Shown here: positions 1-6,939 of the stretch, one piece after another
Position numbering within the stretch: position 1 is the stretch's first letter
Layout of the letters: each line of letters starts with the position of its first letter
DNA from: UBA11373 sp035291545
Lineage (GTDB): Bacteria > Actinomycetota > Acidimicrobiia > Spongiisociales > UBA11373
Length of the DNA: 41,178 nt
Reading direction: 5' to 3'
Assembly: GCA_035291545.1 (NCBI GenBank)
Contig: DATDRW010000090.1
Span: forward strand, 1-41,178
Position numbers and translations under genes: made by a program
The notes under the pieces: model-generated
What the model was told of the DNA's origin: nothing
Seen by the model: only the letters and a program-made list of their open reading frames with translations
Databases searched by the model: none

Positions 1-1604
1 TGGGTGTGGGTGTTGCGGAAATACACCAGTCCGGTGGATTCGCGGTGCAACCCGACGGTCTCGGTCCCGTCACCGTTGAAATCCCCCACAAACGGCTTGT
101 CGCCGGGGTTACCGAAGTAGTAGGCGAACTCGGCGGCACCCAGACCCCCGTCGTTCTCACCCAAGGCGTTGATGATGAAGAACCGCCCTTGTGAGGGACG
201 GTAGATGCTCACCGTGTCACAACCGTCGTCGTCGAAGTCCCCGGCAATCGGCACGTCACCCGGGTTACCGAAGAAGAACCGGATGTTCGCCACACCCTGG
301 GTGTTGGAGTTTCTGAGGTAGACGTATCCGTCGGACTGGCGGTACATCCCCGGGGTGTCATCCCCGTCACAGTCCCAGTCCCCCACCATCGGATAGTCCC
401 CGGGATTGCCGAAATAGAACGACGACACCACACCCGAACCACTGCGCAGATACCACAACCCCGCCGACGGATCCACCAACCCCACCGTCGCCGGGTCGGC
501 GTCGATCTTGCGGATGCGCTGGTTGTATCGGTCGGCGATGAACACGTTGCCGGCGCCGTCCACCGCCACCCCGGACGGTCCGCTCAGCTGGGCACTGGTA
601 GCGGCCGCACCGTCACCGGAGAACCCAGCGGTGCCGGTGCCCGCGAAGGTGTCGATGAACCCGGTGCCGACGTCGACCCGGCGCACCCGACGATTGGAGG
701 AGTCGGCGATGTACACGTTGCCGGCGCCGTCCACCCCCACCCCATACGGGTAGTACAGCTGGGCACTGGTAGCGGCCGCACCGTCGCCGGAGAACCCGAA
801 GGTGCCGGTGCCGGCGAAGGTGCTGATCAACCCGGTGCCGACATCGACCCGGCGCACCCGATGGTTGGAGGAGTCGGCGATGAACACGTTGCCGACGCCG
901 TCCACCGCCACCCCAAACGGGGAGTTCAGCTTGGCACTGGTAGCGGCCGCACCGTCGCCGGAGAACCCGAAGGTGCCGGTACCGGCAATCGTGCTGATCA
1001 ACCCGGTACCGACGTCGACCCGGCGCACCCGATGGTTGGAGGTGTCGGCGATGAACACGTTGCCGGCGCCGTCCACCGCCACCCCATACGGGGAGTTCAG
1101 CTTGGCGTCGGTGGCGGCCGCACCGTCGCCGGAGAACCCGGCGGTGCCGATACCGGCAATCGTGCTGATCAACCCGGTACCGGCGTCGACCCGGCGCACC
1201 CGATGGTTGAAAAAGTCGGCGATGAACACGTTGCCGCCGCCGTCCACCGCCACCCCGGTGGGGTTGTACAGTTTGGCGCTGGTAGCGGCCGCACCATCAC
1301 CGGAGAACCCGCCGACACCGGTGCCGGCGAAGGTGCTGATCAACCCGGTGACCGCATCGATCCGGCGCACCCGATGGTTGGAGGTGTCGGCGATGAACAC
1401 GTTGCCGTCGCCGTCCACCGCCACCCCGGACGGGTAGTACAACTGGGCGCCGACTGCGGCCGCACCGTCACCGGAGAACCCAAAGGTGCCGGTACCGGCA
1501 ATCGTGCTGATATCCCCAGCAGCGGCGAAAGCCGTCCCCCCCAACACCACCGCGGCCACCAAGACGAGAACCCCGACCAAACCGCAACGCCGAACCTGCA
1601 GCAT
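1..1604 (-). CDS. Secreted NHL beta-propeller / FG-GAP repeat protein (C-terminus beyond window)
   Basis: Reads leftward from an ATG at 1604 with GGGGGAG just upstream and continues without a stop past base 1; 534 codons are visible. Residues about 1-28 are a signal peptide (basic start, hydrophobic core, ending TAFAAA). Then come six near-identical repeats of 56-58 residues with the pattern GVAVDGxGNVFIADxxNHR, VRRVDxGTG and ISTxAGTGxxGFSGDGAA, which is the NHL family and enough for a six-bladed propeller. From about residue 390 there are three FG-GAP-like repeats of about 50 residues with FYFGNPGDxP and a DxDxDG calcium-binding loop. The protein is probably exported and a ligand- or matrix-binding surface protein; the ligand is unknown. 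The DNA repeats have a period of 174 bp (one of 168 bp), so the copy number could vary by recombination. Confidence 0.9.
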   Translation of the reverse strand, partial: MLQVRRCGLVGVLVLVAAVVLGGTAFAAAGDISTIAGTGTFGFSGDGAAAVGAQLYYPSGVAVDGDGNVFIADTSNHRVRRIDAVTGLISTFAGTGVGGFSGDGAAATSAKLYNPTGVAVDGGGNVFIADFFNHRVRRVDAGTGLISTIAGIGTAGFSGDGAAATDAKLNSPYGVAVDGAGNVFIADTSNHRVRRVDVGTGLISTIAGTGTFGFSGDGAAATSAKLNSPFGVAVDGVGNVFIADSSNHRVRRVDVGTGLISTFAGTGTFGFSGDGAAATSAQLYYPYGVGVDGAGNVYIADSSNRRVRRVDVGTGFIDTFAGTGTAGFSGDGAAATSAQLSGPSGVAVDGAGNVFIADRYNQRIRKIDADPATVGLVDPSAGLWYLRSGSGVVSSFYFGNPGDYPMVGDWDCDGDDTPGMYRQSDGYVYLRNSNTQGVANIRFFFGNPGDVPIAGDFDDDGCDTVSIYRPSQGRFFIINALGENDGGLGAAEFAYYFGNPGDKPFVGDFNGDGTETVGLHRESTGLVYFRNTHT

Positions 1605-1970
1605 GTTGCTCCCCCCGTGATGCCCCCCGTGAGCCGTTACCACGGAGCTGCGATGAATGCCCTACCACGGGAAGCGATGCTCGTGCTGCGCCGCTTCTCC
1701 GACGACGACTGGAAACCGAGACCGTACCACTCCCTTGGGGACGGCGTCGGCCGCGTGTTCATGGTGGACCCGCCGGACCGAGGCCGCACAAACCATCTAC
1801 ACAGGCGCGCGGCTCGTGGCCACAAGAATGGCCGATGCGTGTTGGGCGCGGAGACGCCGCGAGTCACGAGCCACGACCAGAGCACTATCTGATGGCAGCC
1901 ATCCACTGATACCACCCACCAACCCAGTACCCCCCAACCGGCAACCGCCCGGCGGAACCCCCTAGCCCGG
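1605..1970. other. Intergenic stretch without a supported gene
   Basis: This is the upstream region of the NHL-repeat gene plus a gap. A rightward open frame from 1653 to 1892 has some GC-rich third positions in its first half but no ribosome-binding site and no recognisable protein, so I do not call it. The leftward promoter of the NHL gene should lie here; I could not pick out a convincing -10/-35 pair. Confidence 0.5.
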
Positions 1971-2089
1971 GATGGCGGATGGCAGATGGCAGATGGCAGA
2001 GAGCGGGCGACGGGCGTCGGGCGACGGGGAACGGGAAGCGGGAAACGGGCGACGGGCGTCGGGCGTCGGGCGTCGGGCGTCGGGAAACG
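1971..2089. repeat. Heptamer tandem array (17 units)
   Basis: Seventeen 7-bp units lie in perfect register. Four are GATGGCG/A, then a bridge GAGAGCG, then GGCGACG, GGCGTCG, GGGAACG, GGAAGCG and GGAAACG types, including GGCGTCG four times in a row. The array ends 10 bp before the stop of the leftward zinc-ribbon gene, so it lies 3' of that operon. It contains no gene. It is one of about ten such arrays in the window. Confidence 0.95.
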
Positions 2090-2099
2090 ACTCTGGCTC

Positions 2100-2270
2100 C
2101 TACGCCGAGCGGGCGATCGGCTCGCCGCGTCCGGCGATCGGGGTCTCCACCCGGGCGTCCTGGACGAGGTGGATCATCTCCTGCCAGTCGAGAGCGAGCG
2201 AGCAAGCGCCGCAATAGAGGACGTCGCCGCGCTTCACCGTGGCCGGCTGGTCGCAGCGGGTGCAGTTCAT
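2100..2270 (-). CDS. Small zinc-ribbon protein (56 aa)
   Basis: A 56-codon frame starting ATG at 2270. Two CxxC knuckles (CTRC at residues 3-6, CGAC at 20-23) are separated by 13 residues in an N-terminal ribbon, followed by an acidic/aliphatic helix (LDWQEMIHLVQDAR). This is the usual look of a structural zinc-ribbon, not an enzyme. It lies 79 bp downstream of the MalE-like lipoprotein gene and is probably the last gene of the metal-uptake operon. There is no strong Shine-Dalgarno, although GGAGG lies about 25 nt upstream. Whether it binds zinc or another thiophilic metal is open. I do not recognise a named family. Confidence 0.65.
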   Translation of the reverse strand: MNCTRCDQPATVKRGDVLYCGACSLALDWQEMIHLVQDARVETPIAGRGEPIARSA

Positions 2271-2322
2271 GGTCCCGATATCGGCAGCCGCGACCTCCGC
2301 CCTGAGGGTTTCAGCTCCTCTG

Positions 2323-2343
2323 GCGGGAAGCGGGCAGCGGGTA
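2323..2343. repeat. Short heptamer array (3 units)
   Basis: GCGGGAA, GCGGGCA and GCGGGTA follow one another in the 79-bp gap between the stop of the MalE-like gene and the start of the zinc-ribbon gene. The period and GGG core are the same as in the longer arrays. It is the smallest convincing example, and it shows that arrays also sit inside operons. Confidence 0.7.
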
Positions 2344-2349
2344 GCTGTC

Positions 2350-3612
2350 TTACCCGATGTCGTCGCCGGCGCCGAACATGGCGTCCTCGGCCGACGTACC
2401 GGCGTGGATGCGGCGGAATGCGTCGGTGAGTTCGAGCCATATCCGGTCGATGTCGAACACCGGTGGGACCGGGTGCCCGGCGGCGACGGCCGCGTGGACG
2501 ACACCCATGGAGTCGCTTGCCGACTCCGGCCATACGGGAGCCGTACCCGTGGCGAGCGCGATCGCCGCCGACCCGTTGAGATCCCCGAGCCACCCCGTGG
2601 CGAACTCGACTGCTTCCGACTTGGCGGCGCCGGAAGGATTGACAAACGCCGCCAGTGCCCGGAAGGCGGTGACCGGTGAGTTGCCGCCGATGGTGGGAAG
2701 CGATTCGACGGCGACGTCCATCCCCGATGCCTCCACCGCTGCCAGGCCGGACGCCCGCACCCAGAGGAGGGCGGCATCCCCGGCGGCGAAGTCGGCGATG
2801 CCGGCGGCCTCGTCGACGACGGGGTCGACGGTGTCGCCGGTGATGAGGGTCGACAGGATCGTCGCCCCGGCGATGGCCTCATCCGAATCGACGCCGAGAT
2901 CGTTGGTGTCGTATCCCACGATCGGATCGGCCGCGAACAGGTAGCCGCCGAGAGCGACCAGGAACGGGTAGTGGATGTCGGCGTCGCCGTCGGCGGGAAG
3001 CAGCAGGCACCGGTTGGCCGCGGGGCACGGGATCGTCTCCACCGATGCGGGGGCCTCGGGCATCAGGGCGCGGTTGCGGACCTGGACGACGCCGTTCACC
3101 GCCAAAGGGATTCCCAGGGGGTACCCGCGGGGCGACACCGCCCCTGCGATGGAGTCTTCGAGTTCCGCGGCAAGGGAGACCGGTTCCGCTAGACCCGCCT
3201 CGGCGAGCGGAAGGACCCAGGTGTGCGGGCCGAGATAGATGTCGGCCGCGCCGTCGATCCCGTCGAGGAGCAGGGCGGAGAGCAGGTCGGTCGGGGTCTC
3301 CTCACCCTCGGGAAGCGGCTCCGACGGCGGTTGGTACACGCGTGCCTCGACGGCCACCCCCGTGGCCGCGGTGTAGGCGTTGCCGCGTTCTTGGACCGCG
3401 GCGGCGAGCGCCGCGTTCTCGACCCACACCACGAGCGGCTCGGTCGGGACCGGAATCGTCACCACCGCAGTGGTCGGCGTCGTCGTCGCGATGGTGGGTC
3501 CGGGGTCGAGGGTGGTGGTCGAACCCGGGGTGGTAGTGGTGGTGGTCGATCCACCGCTGCATGCCGCCGCCACCAGCGCGAGGGCGACCAATGCGAGGAG
3601 CGGCTTCTTCAT
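2350..3612 (-). CDS. Extracellular solute-binding lipoprotein, MalE-like
   Basis: 420 aa. Lipoprotein signal with the lipobox VAAAC (Cys18), then a Thr/Pro-rich tether to about residue 58. The rest follows the maltose-binding-protein fold: an ADIYLGPHTW segment near the start of lobe 1, PLAVNGVVQVRNRALMP, LGGYLFAAD, and a C-terminal DRIWLELTDAFRRI helix. It should be a cell-surface substrate receptor of the SBP_bac_1/8 type. No ABC permease or ATPase is nearby. The gene instead sits 73 bp downstream of a cupredoxin gene and FTR1, which suggests a metal, chelate or periplasmic-scaffold role. That role is inference, and a sugar substrate cannot be excluded. The start ATG at 3612 has GGAG upstream and gives an intact signal peptide. 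Confidence 0.85.
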   Translation of the reverse strand: MKKPLLALVALALVAAACSGGSTTTTTTPGSTTTLDPGPTIATTTPTTAVVTIPVPTEPLVVWVENAALAAAVQERGNAYTAATGVAVEARVYQPPSEPLPEGEETPTDLLSALLLDGIDGAADIYLGPHTWVLPLAEAGLAEPVSLAAELEDSIAGAVSPRGYPLGIPLAVNGVVQVRNRALMPEAPASVETIPCPAANRCLLLPADGDADIHYPFLVALGGYLFAADPIVGYDTNDLGVDSDEAIAGATILSTLITGDTVDPVVDEAAGIADFAAGDAALLWVRASGLAAVEASGMDVAVESLPTIGGNSPVTAFRALAAFVNPSGAAKSEAVEFATGWLGDLNGSAAIALATGTAPVWPESASDSMGVVHAAVAAGHPVPPVFDIDRIWLELTDAFRRIHAGTSAEDAMFGAGDDIG

Positions 3613-3685
3613 GGCGGAGACTCCGTCGGGAACGGGGCACGATACCGCTCCCGGGGCGGCACTCGGAGCCGGGCGTCGTCTCCGA

Positions 3686-4099
3686 TCAGTCGCCGGTGAC
3701 CGTCAGATAGGCCCACATCCCGTTGCCGTAGTGGTCGGGGAGGTTGCACATGACCAGGTAGGTCCCCGGCTCGAGGTCCACGGTGAGAGAGGTGCTCGAA
3801 CCCGGCACGATGTCCTCGACCTCGTCGACGAGGTCGAGGCCGGCGGTGTCGGCAACCGAGTTGCTCACCGAAAGGACCGCCCCTTCGGTGCCCCCGGCGA
3901 AGACCTCGACCTCGTGGACCAGATCGGCCGACTCGTTCTCGATCTCGAAGACCACCCGTCCCGCAGCGATCTCGGCCGACCCCAGGGTGACTCGGTCGTT
4001 GGCCAGTTCCACGGCGACCGGCGCCGCGTTCGACGAATCCGGGGCGCATGCCGCCAGCGACAACGCTCCAACCAGCGTGGCAATCACCTTTCGTGTCAT
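3686..4099 (-). CDS. Cupredoxin-domain lipoprotein
   Basis: 137 aa. Lipobox LSLAAC (Cys18), then one plastocyanin/EfeO-N-like beta-sandwich. The type 1 copper ligands can be picked out: His62 in LVHEVEV, and Cys118-x4-His123-x4-Met128 in CNLPDHYGNGM. It is membrane-anchored outside the cell. Next to an FTR1-type permease, the expected job is to oxidise or hand over iron (Fe2+ to Fe3+) or to supply copper for that step, as in other FTR1 partner systems; this is inferred from context. It is transcribed after FTR1 with a 76-bp gap filled by a heptamer array. The start ATG at 4099 directly precedes the signal sequence. Confidence 0.85.
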   Translation of the reverse strand: MTRKVIATLVGALSLAACAPDSSNAAPVAVELANDRVTLGSAEIAAGRVVFEIENESADLVHEVEVFAGGTEGAVLSVSNSVADTAGLDLVDEVEDIVPGSSTSLTVDLEPGTYLVMCNLPDHYGNGMWAYLTVTGD

Positions 4100-4125
4100 C
4101 GTTGTCTCTTTCGTTGGCTTCGGGT

Positions 4126-4173
4126 TGCCTGGTGCCTGGTGCCTGGAGTCTGGTGCCTCTGCCTGGTGCCTCT
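4126..4173. repeat. Heptamer array, TGCCTGG type
   Basis: Units TGCCTGG (three times), AGTCTGG, TGCCTCT, one 6-bp slip (GCCTGG) and TGCCTCT fill the gap between the stop of FTR1 and the start of the cupredoxin gene. The unit differs from the GGGCGTC arrays but the 7-bp period is the same. Confidence 0.85.
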
Positions 4174-4175
4174 CC

Positions 4176-5003
4176 TCACACCGCGAGCCGGCGCTGCGGC
4201 CTGCGCAGGCTCACACCGCTCACATACGCCACCATCGGGATCAGGAACACCGCCCAGGCGAGCACCTCGGCGACGGTGGGGACCGGCTGAAACCCGAGGA
4301 AGGCGGTGAGCAGGCTCGACCGCACCGACCCCGGTGCGATGAGCCAACTGAGATCGATCGCGGGATCCTGGAGGAAAGTGATCATCCCCGCCTCGGCGAA
4401 CTCGTGGACGGAGCTCGCCAGAAGGCCCGCCGCCACGATCACCAACACGACGCCGGTGACGCGGAAGAACCGTCGGAGATCGATCTTGATTCCGCCCCGG
4501 TAGATCCCGTAGCCGATGCCGACGGAGACCAGGATTCCGAGGGCGGCGCCGAGTGCACCCGGGACGGGGGAGGCGCTGTTCCCCAGGGTGGCGAGCAGGA
4601 ACACCGCCGTTTCCAGTCCCTCGCGGAGGACGGCCACGAATGCCATGACGACGATGGCGGCGACCGACCCGGCGGCGAGGGCCGCTCCGGCCTTCGACTC
4701 GAGGTCGGCCTTGAGGGCCGCGGAATGGCGCCGCATCCACACGATCATGTAGGTGATCCCGACCACCGCCACCAGCGTGAGCGCTCCCTCCATCACCTCG
4801 CGCGCCCCCAGGGTGAGCGATCGGTTGGCCACGTGGAGCGCGATGGCGCCCCCCGCGCTCAGCGCCACCGCGGCGGCGACGCCCCACCACATCGGACGGA
4901 GCGCATGGCGATCCCCGCGCCGGATGATGAAGGCGGCGATGATCCCGACGATCAACGCCGCCTCGAGCCCTTCGCGCAGGCCGATGACGAAGGTGGTCAG
5001 CAC
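4176..5003 (-). CDS. FTR1-family high-affinity iron permease
   Basis: 275 aa with about seven hydrophobic helices. Two copies of the family signature are intact: REGLEA at residues 10-15 and REGLET at 127-132, whose Glu residues bind Fe3+ in the yeast Ftr1p/EfeU family. A further RExxE-like patch lies at 68-72. It is an inner-membrane ferric permease. It is the second gene of a leftward operon, 30 bp after the DtxR-family regulator, and is followed by a cupredoxin lipoprotein. There is no EfeO or EfeB homologue here; the cupredoxin is the likely functional partner. The length is normal for the bacterial family. Confidence 0.93.
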   Translation of the reverse strand: MLTTFVIGLREGLEAALIVGIIAAFIIRRGDRHALRPMWWGVAAAVALSAGGAIALHVANRSLTLGAREVMEGALTLVAVVGITYMIVWMRRHSAALKADLESKAGAALAAGSVAAIVVMAFVAVLREGLETAVFLLATLGNSASPVPGALGAALGILVSVGIGYGIYRGGIKIDLRRFFRVTGVVLVIVAAGLLASSVHEFAEAGMITFLQDPAIDLSWLIAPGSVRSSLLTAFLGFQPVPTVAEVLAWAVFLIPMVAYVSGVSLRRPQRRLAV

Positions 5004-5033
5004 GGGGGTCCTCCCGTCGACCGGAAGTGCGGC

Positions 5034-5750
5034 TCAGTGGACATCGCTTCGACCCATCACTCGTACGTCGATCGTCGCCGCCAGGTGCCGGGTCAGGTTG
5101 ACCGGGTTCTCGGCGTCGACGAGCACACCCGTTTCCCCGGTGCCGATCACCGAGATGCGAGCCCCGACGGTGATGCCCTCGCCGTTGAGGAAGTCGCGGG
5201 CCGCTCCCGGAGCTCTGATCGCCACCACTTCGGCGTCGTCGCCGACCGCGACCCCGTCGAGTGGGGTGGCGGCCGTCCGGTCGGTGGGGTGCCAGTCCAC
5301 CACCGGGATCGGGCGACCCAGCGGATCCGTCGCCGGGTCGCCGAGAAAGGCGGCGAGACGGTCAACCGCCTCCGCCGCGGTGGCGTGCTCCAGGTGGCAG
5401 GCCTGGTCGTCGGCCTCGATGGGAGCGAACCCGAGATGGTCGGCGAGGAACGTGGCCCACAGCCGCCGCGTCCGCAGGACCCGGTTCGCCACCGCCCGGC
5501 CCGCCGCGGTCAGCCCGGCCCCGCGGTACGGCTCGTAGGTGACCAGGCCGCGGGAGGCGAGTTTGCGGACCATCTCGTTGGCCGAGGCGACCGAGACCGA
5601 CAGCGCCTCGGCGATCACCGGCATCGGAACCGGTTCGGGGCGCCCGGATTCGACGGTGCGCGCCACCGTGATCAGGTACATCTCCTCGCTCTCGGAGGTC
5701 GGGGAGAGTTCAGTTTCTCCCGCGGACGCCACGGTCAGATGTTTGGGCAT
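5034..5750 (-). CDS. DtxR/MntR-family metal-dependent regulator
   Basis: 238 aa from ATG 5750; an in-frame TTG at 5756 would add two residues. Winged HTH at about 42-82 (SVSVASANEMVRKLASRGLV), dimerisation and metal domain with Cys118-x2-Glu121-His122 as in the DtxR C-x2-E-H primary site, and a C-terminal FeoA/SH3-like domain at about 165-238. The DtxR ancillary-site residues His79, Glu83 and His98 appear to be Arg, Thr and Asp here, so metal choice may differ. It heads the iron operon, and its start codon lies inside a perfect palindrome, so autorepression is very likely. Role: Fe2+- or Mn2+-dependent repressor of its own uptake genes. Confidence 0.9.
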   Translation of the reverse strand: MPKHLTVASAGETELSPTSESEEMYLITVARTVESGRPEPVPMPVIAEALSVSVASANEMVRKLASRGLVTYEPYRGAGLTAAGRAVANRVLRTRRLWATFLADHLGFAPIEADDQACHLEHATAAEAVDRLAAFLGDPATDPLGRPIPVVDWHPTDRTAATPLDGVAVGDDAEVVAIRAPGAARDFLNGEGITVGARISVIGTGETGVLVDAENPVNLTRHLAATIDVRVMGRSDVH

Positions 5751-5761
5751 GCCCAAACATC
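5738..5761. promoter_or_regulatory. Perfect 24-bp palindrome at the iron operon start
   Basis: Bases 5738-5761 read identically on both strands; the centre is GGGCATGCCC flanked by AAACATC and its complement. On the minus strand it covers the downstream half of a TAGGAT -10 box (5764-5759), the expected transcription start, any AGGA ribosome-binding site and the ATG at 5750. A bound dimer would block both polymerase and ribosome. It is the likely operator of the DtxR-family gene that begins inside it. Confidence 0.8.
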
Positions 5762-5764
5762 CTA
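5759..5764 (-). promoter_or_regulatory. -10 box of the iron operon
   Basis: TAGGAT on the minus strand, 8 nt before the ATG at 5750. The spacing fits a nearly leaderless mRNA. It overlaps the palindromic operator. Confidence 0.45.
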
Positions 5765-5819
5765 CCCGGGCCGGCTACGCCGTCAAGGTGCGTCGGGCTC
5801 GCGGGCAATCCCCACCGGA

Positions 5820-5828
5820 TGTGGATAA
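5820..5828 (-). promoter_or_regulatory. Consensus DnaA box upstream of the methyltransferase
   Basis: TTATCCACA on the minus strand is an exact DnaA 9-mer. It ends 6 bp before a TAGGGT -10 box (5835-5840) of the rightward methyltransferase gene, close to the -35 position. I noticed no second box, so it is not an origin. It could be a DnaA-controlled promoter element or chance. Confidence 0.4.
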
Positions 5829-5869
5829 CTTCGTTAGGGTGACGCTTCGCATCTGGGAGGACACCAGCG

Positions 5870-6736
5870 GTGGCGACCGAGACCGCATCCTTCGGCGCGG
5901 GGAAGAGGGAGAGCCACGACGCCACGGCCTTCTACGGCCGGCGTCTCCTCGCCCACGTCCCCGATCCGGTCTCCGGTGACCCGCAGCAACCGCCGCGGTC
6001 GATCCTCGACGCCTTCTTCACCAAGTCCTCGGAGACGATGGAGGAGATCCCCGACGACTGCGTCGCCCTGATGGTGACCTCCCCGCCCTACAACGTGGGC
6101 AAGGAGTACGACGACGACCTCTCGCTGGCCGACTACCTCGATCTCCTCCACCGTGTGCTCAAAGAGACCTACCGGGTGCTGGAACCGGGGGGCCGGGTGG
6201 CGGTCAACGTGGCCAACCTCGGGCGTAAGCCGTACCTGCCGCTCAACCACTACGTCGCCGGAATGCTCTCCGACATCGGGTTCTCGCTGCGGGGCGAGAT
6301 CGTGTGGCTGAAGGCGGCCGGTGCCGGCGGATCGTGCGCCTGGGGCTCATGGCGGTCGGCGAAGAACCCGACCCTGCGCGACGTCCACGAGTACGTGCTC
6401 GTCGCCGGCAAGGGGCCGTATCGGCGCACCCGGATCGGTGAGGACACGATCTCCAAGGACGAGTTCCTCGAAGCCACCACCTCGGTGTGGACGATCGCAC
6501 CCGCCTCGGCGCGTCGCATCGGGCACCCGGCGCCCTTTCCGGTGGAACTGCCGCGCCGCCTGATCGGGCTGTACACCTTCCGGGGCGACCTGGTGCTCGA
6601 CCCGTTCATGGGGTCGGGCAGCACCGCGGTCGCCGCCGTGGAGACCGGCCGGCACTTCGTCGGCTACGACATCCACGAGGGGTATCTCGACATCGCCCGC
6701 ACCCGGGTGGCGGCGGTGCGCGGAATACGAGACTGA
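5870..6736 (+). CDS. Orphan beta-class DNA (N4-cytosine/N6-adenine) methyltransferase
   Basis: 288 aa. Catalytic motif IV TSPPYN at residues 70-75 precedes the SAM-binding motif DPFMGSGST at 244-252, which is the order of beta-class enzymes. A target-recognition stretch lies between (WLKAAGAGGSCAWGSW and following). The DPPY/SPPY form transfers a methyl group to an exocyclic amino group; SPPY is more usual for N4-cytosine, but the choice cannot be settled here. There is no endonuclease or specificity subunit nearby, so it acts alone, as epigenetic methyltransferases do. The GTG start at 5870 is preceded by GGGAGG with 9-nt spacing. An exact DnaA box lies in its promoter. Confidence 0.9.
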   Translation: MATETASFGAGKRESHDATAFYGRRLLAHVPDPVSGDPQQPPRSILDAFFTKSSETMEEIPDDCVALMVTSPPYNVGKEYDDDLSLADYLDLLHRVLKETYRVLEPGGRVAVNVANLGRKPYLPLNHYVAGMLSDIGFSLRGEIVWLKAAGAGGSCAWGSWRSAKNPTLRDVHEYVLVAGKGPYRRTRIGEDTISKDEFLEATTSVWTIAPASARRIGHPAPFPVELPRRLIGLYTFRGDLVLDPFMGSGSTAVAAVETGRHFVGYDIHEGYLDIARTRVAAVRGIRD

Positions 6737-6939
6737 CGCGGCGCGTCACGCTCCCGCGCCTTTCATCGCGTCCAGGCGCCGTGGTGGTGCGCGCAGGCGT
6801 CGTTCGTCAATCGACGATAACGAGCGGCTCGAGTCGCGGGTACTGCATTGCGGTGGGCAACACGCTTGCGAGTCGGCTGCGATGCGGGAGACCGAAGTGA
6901 TGCCTCAATCGTCTCTCCCCGGCAGCCGAAGTACCAAAT

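Noticed and set aside
802..1892. Long rightward frames with repeated Pro/Thr/Arg motifs
   Set aside because: They are antisense shadows of the leftward NHL repeats; the repeat DNA keeps stops out of several frames.
1653..1892. Possible 79-aa rightward gene
   Set aside because: No ribosome-binding site, no recognisable protein and deteriorating codon use towards the end.
1971..2305. Several overlapping Gly/Arg-rich frames over the heptamer array
   Set aside because: Because 7 is not a multiple of 3, the array opens all frames; the peptides are artefacts.
3783..5828. 681-codon rightward open frame
   Set aside because: Opposite FTR1, the cupredoxin and the DtxR-family gene; His/Asp/Arg-rich composition typical of the complement of high-GC genes.
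5820..5828. Replication origin
   Set aside because: A single DnaA box without a cluster, AT-rich stretch or dnaA/dnaN neighbours.
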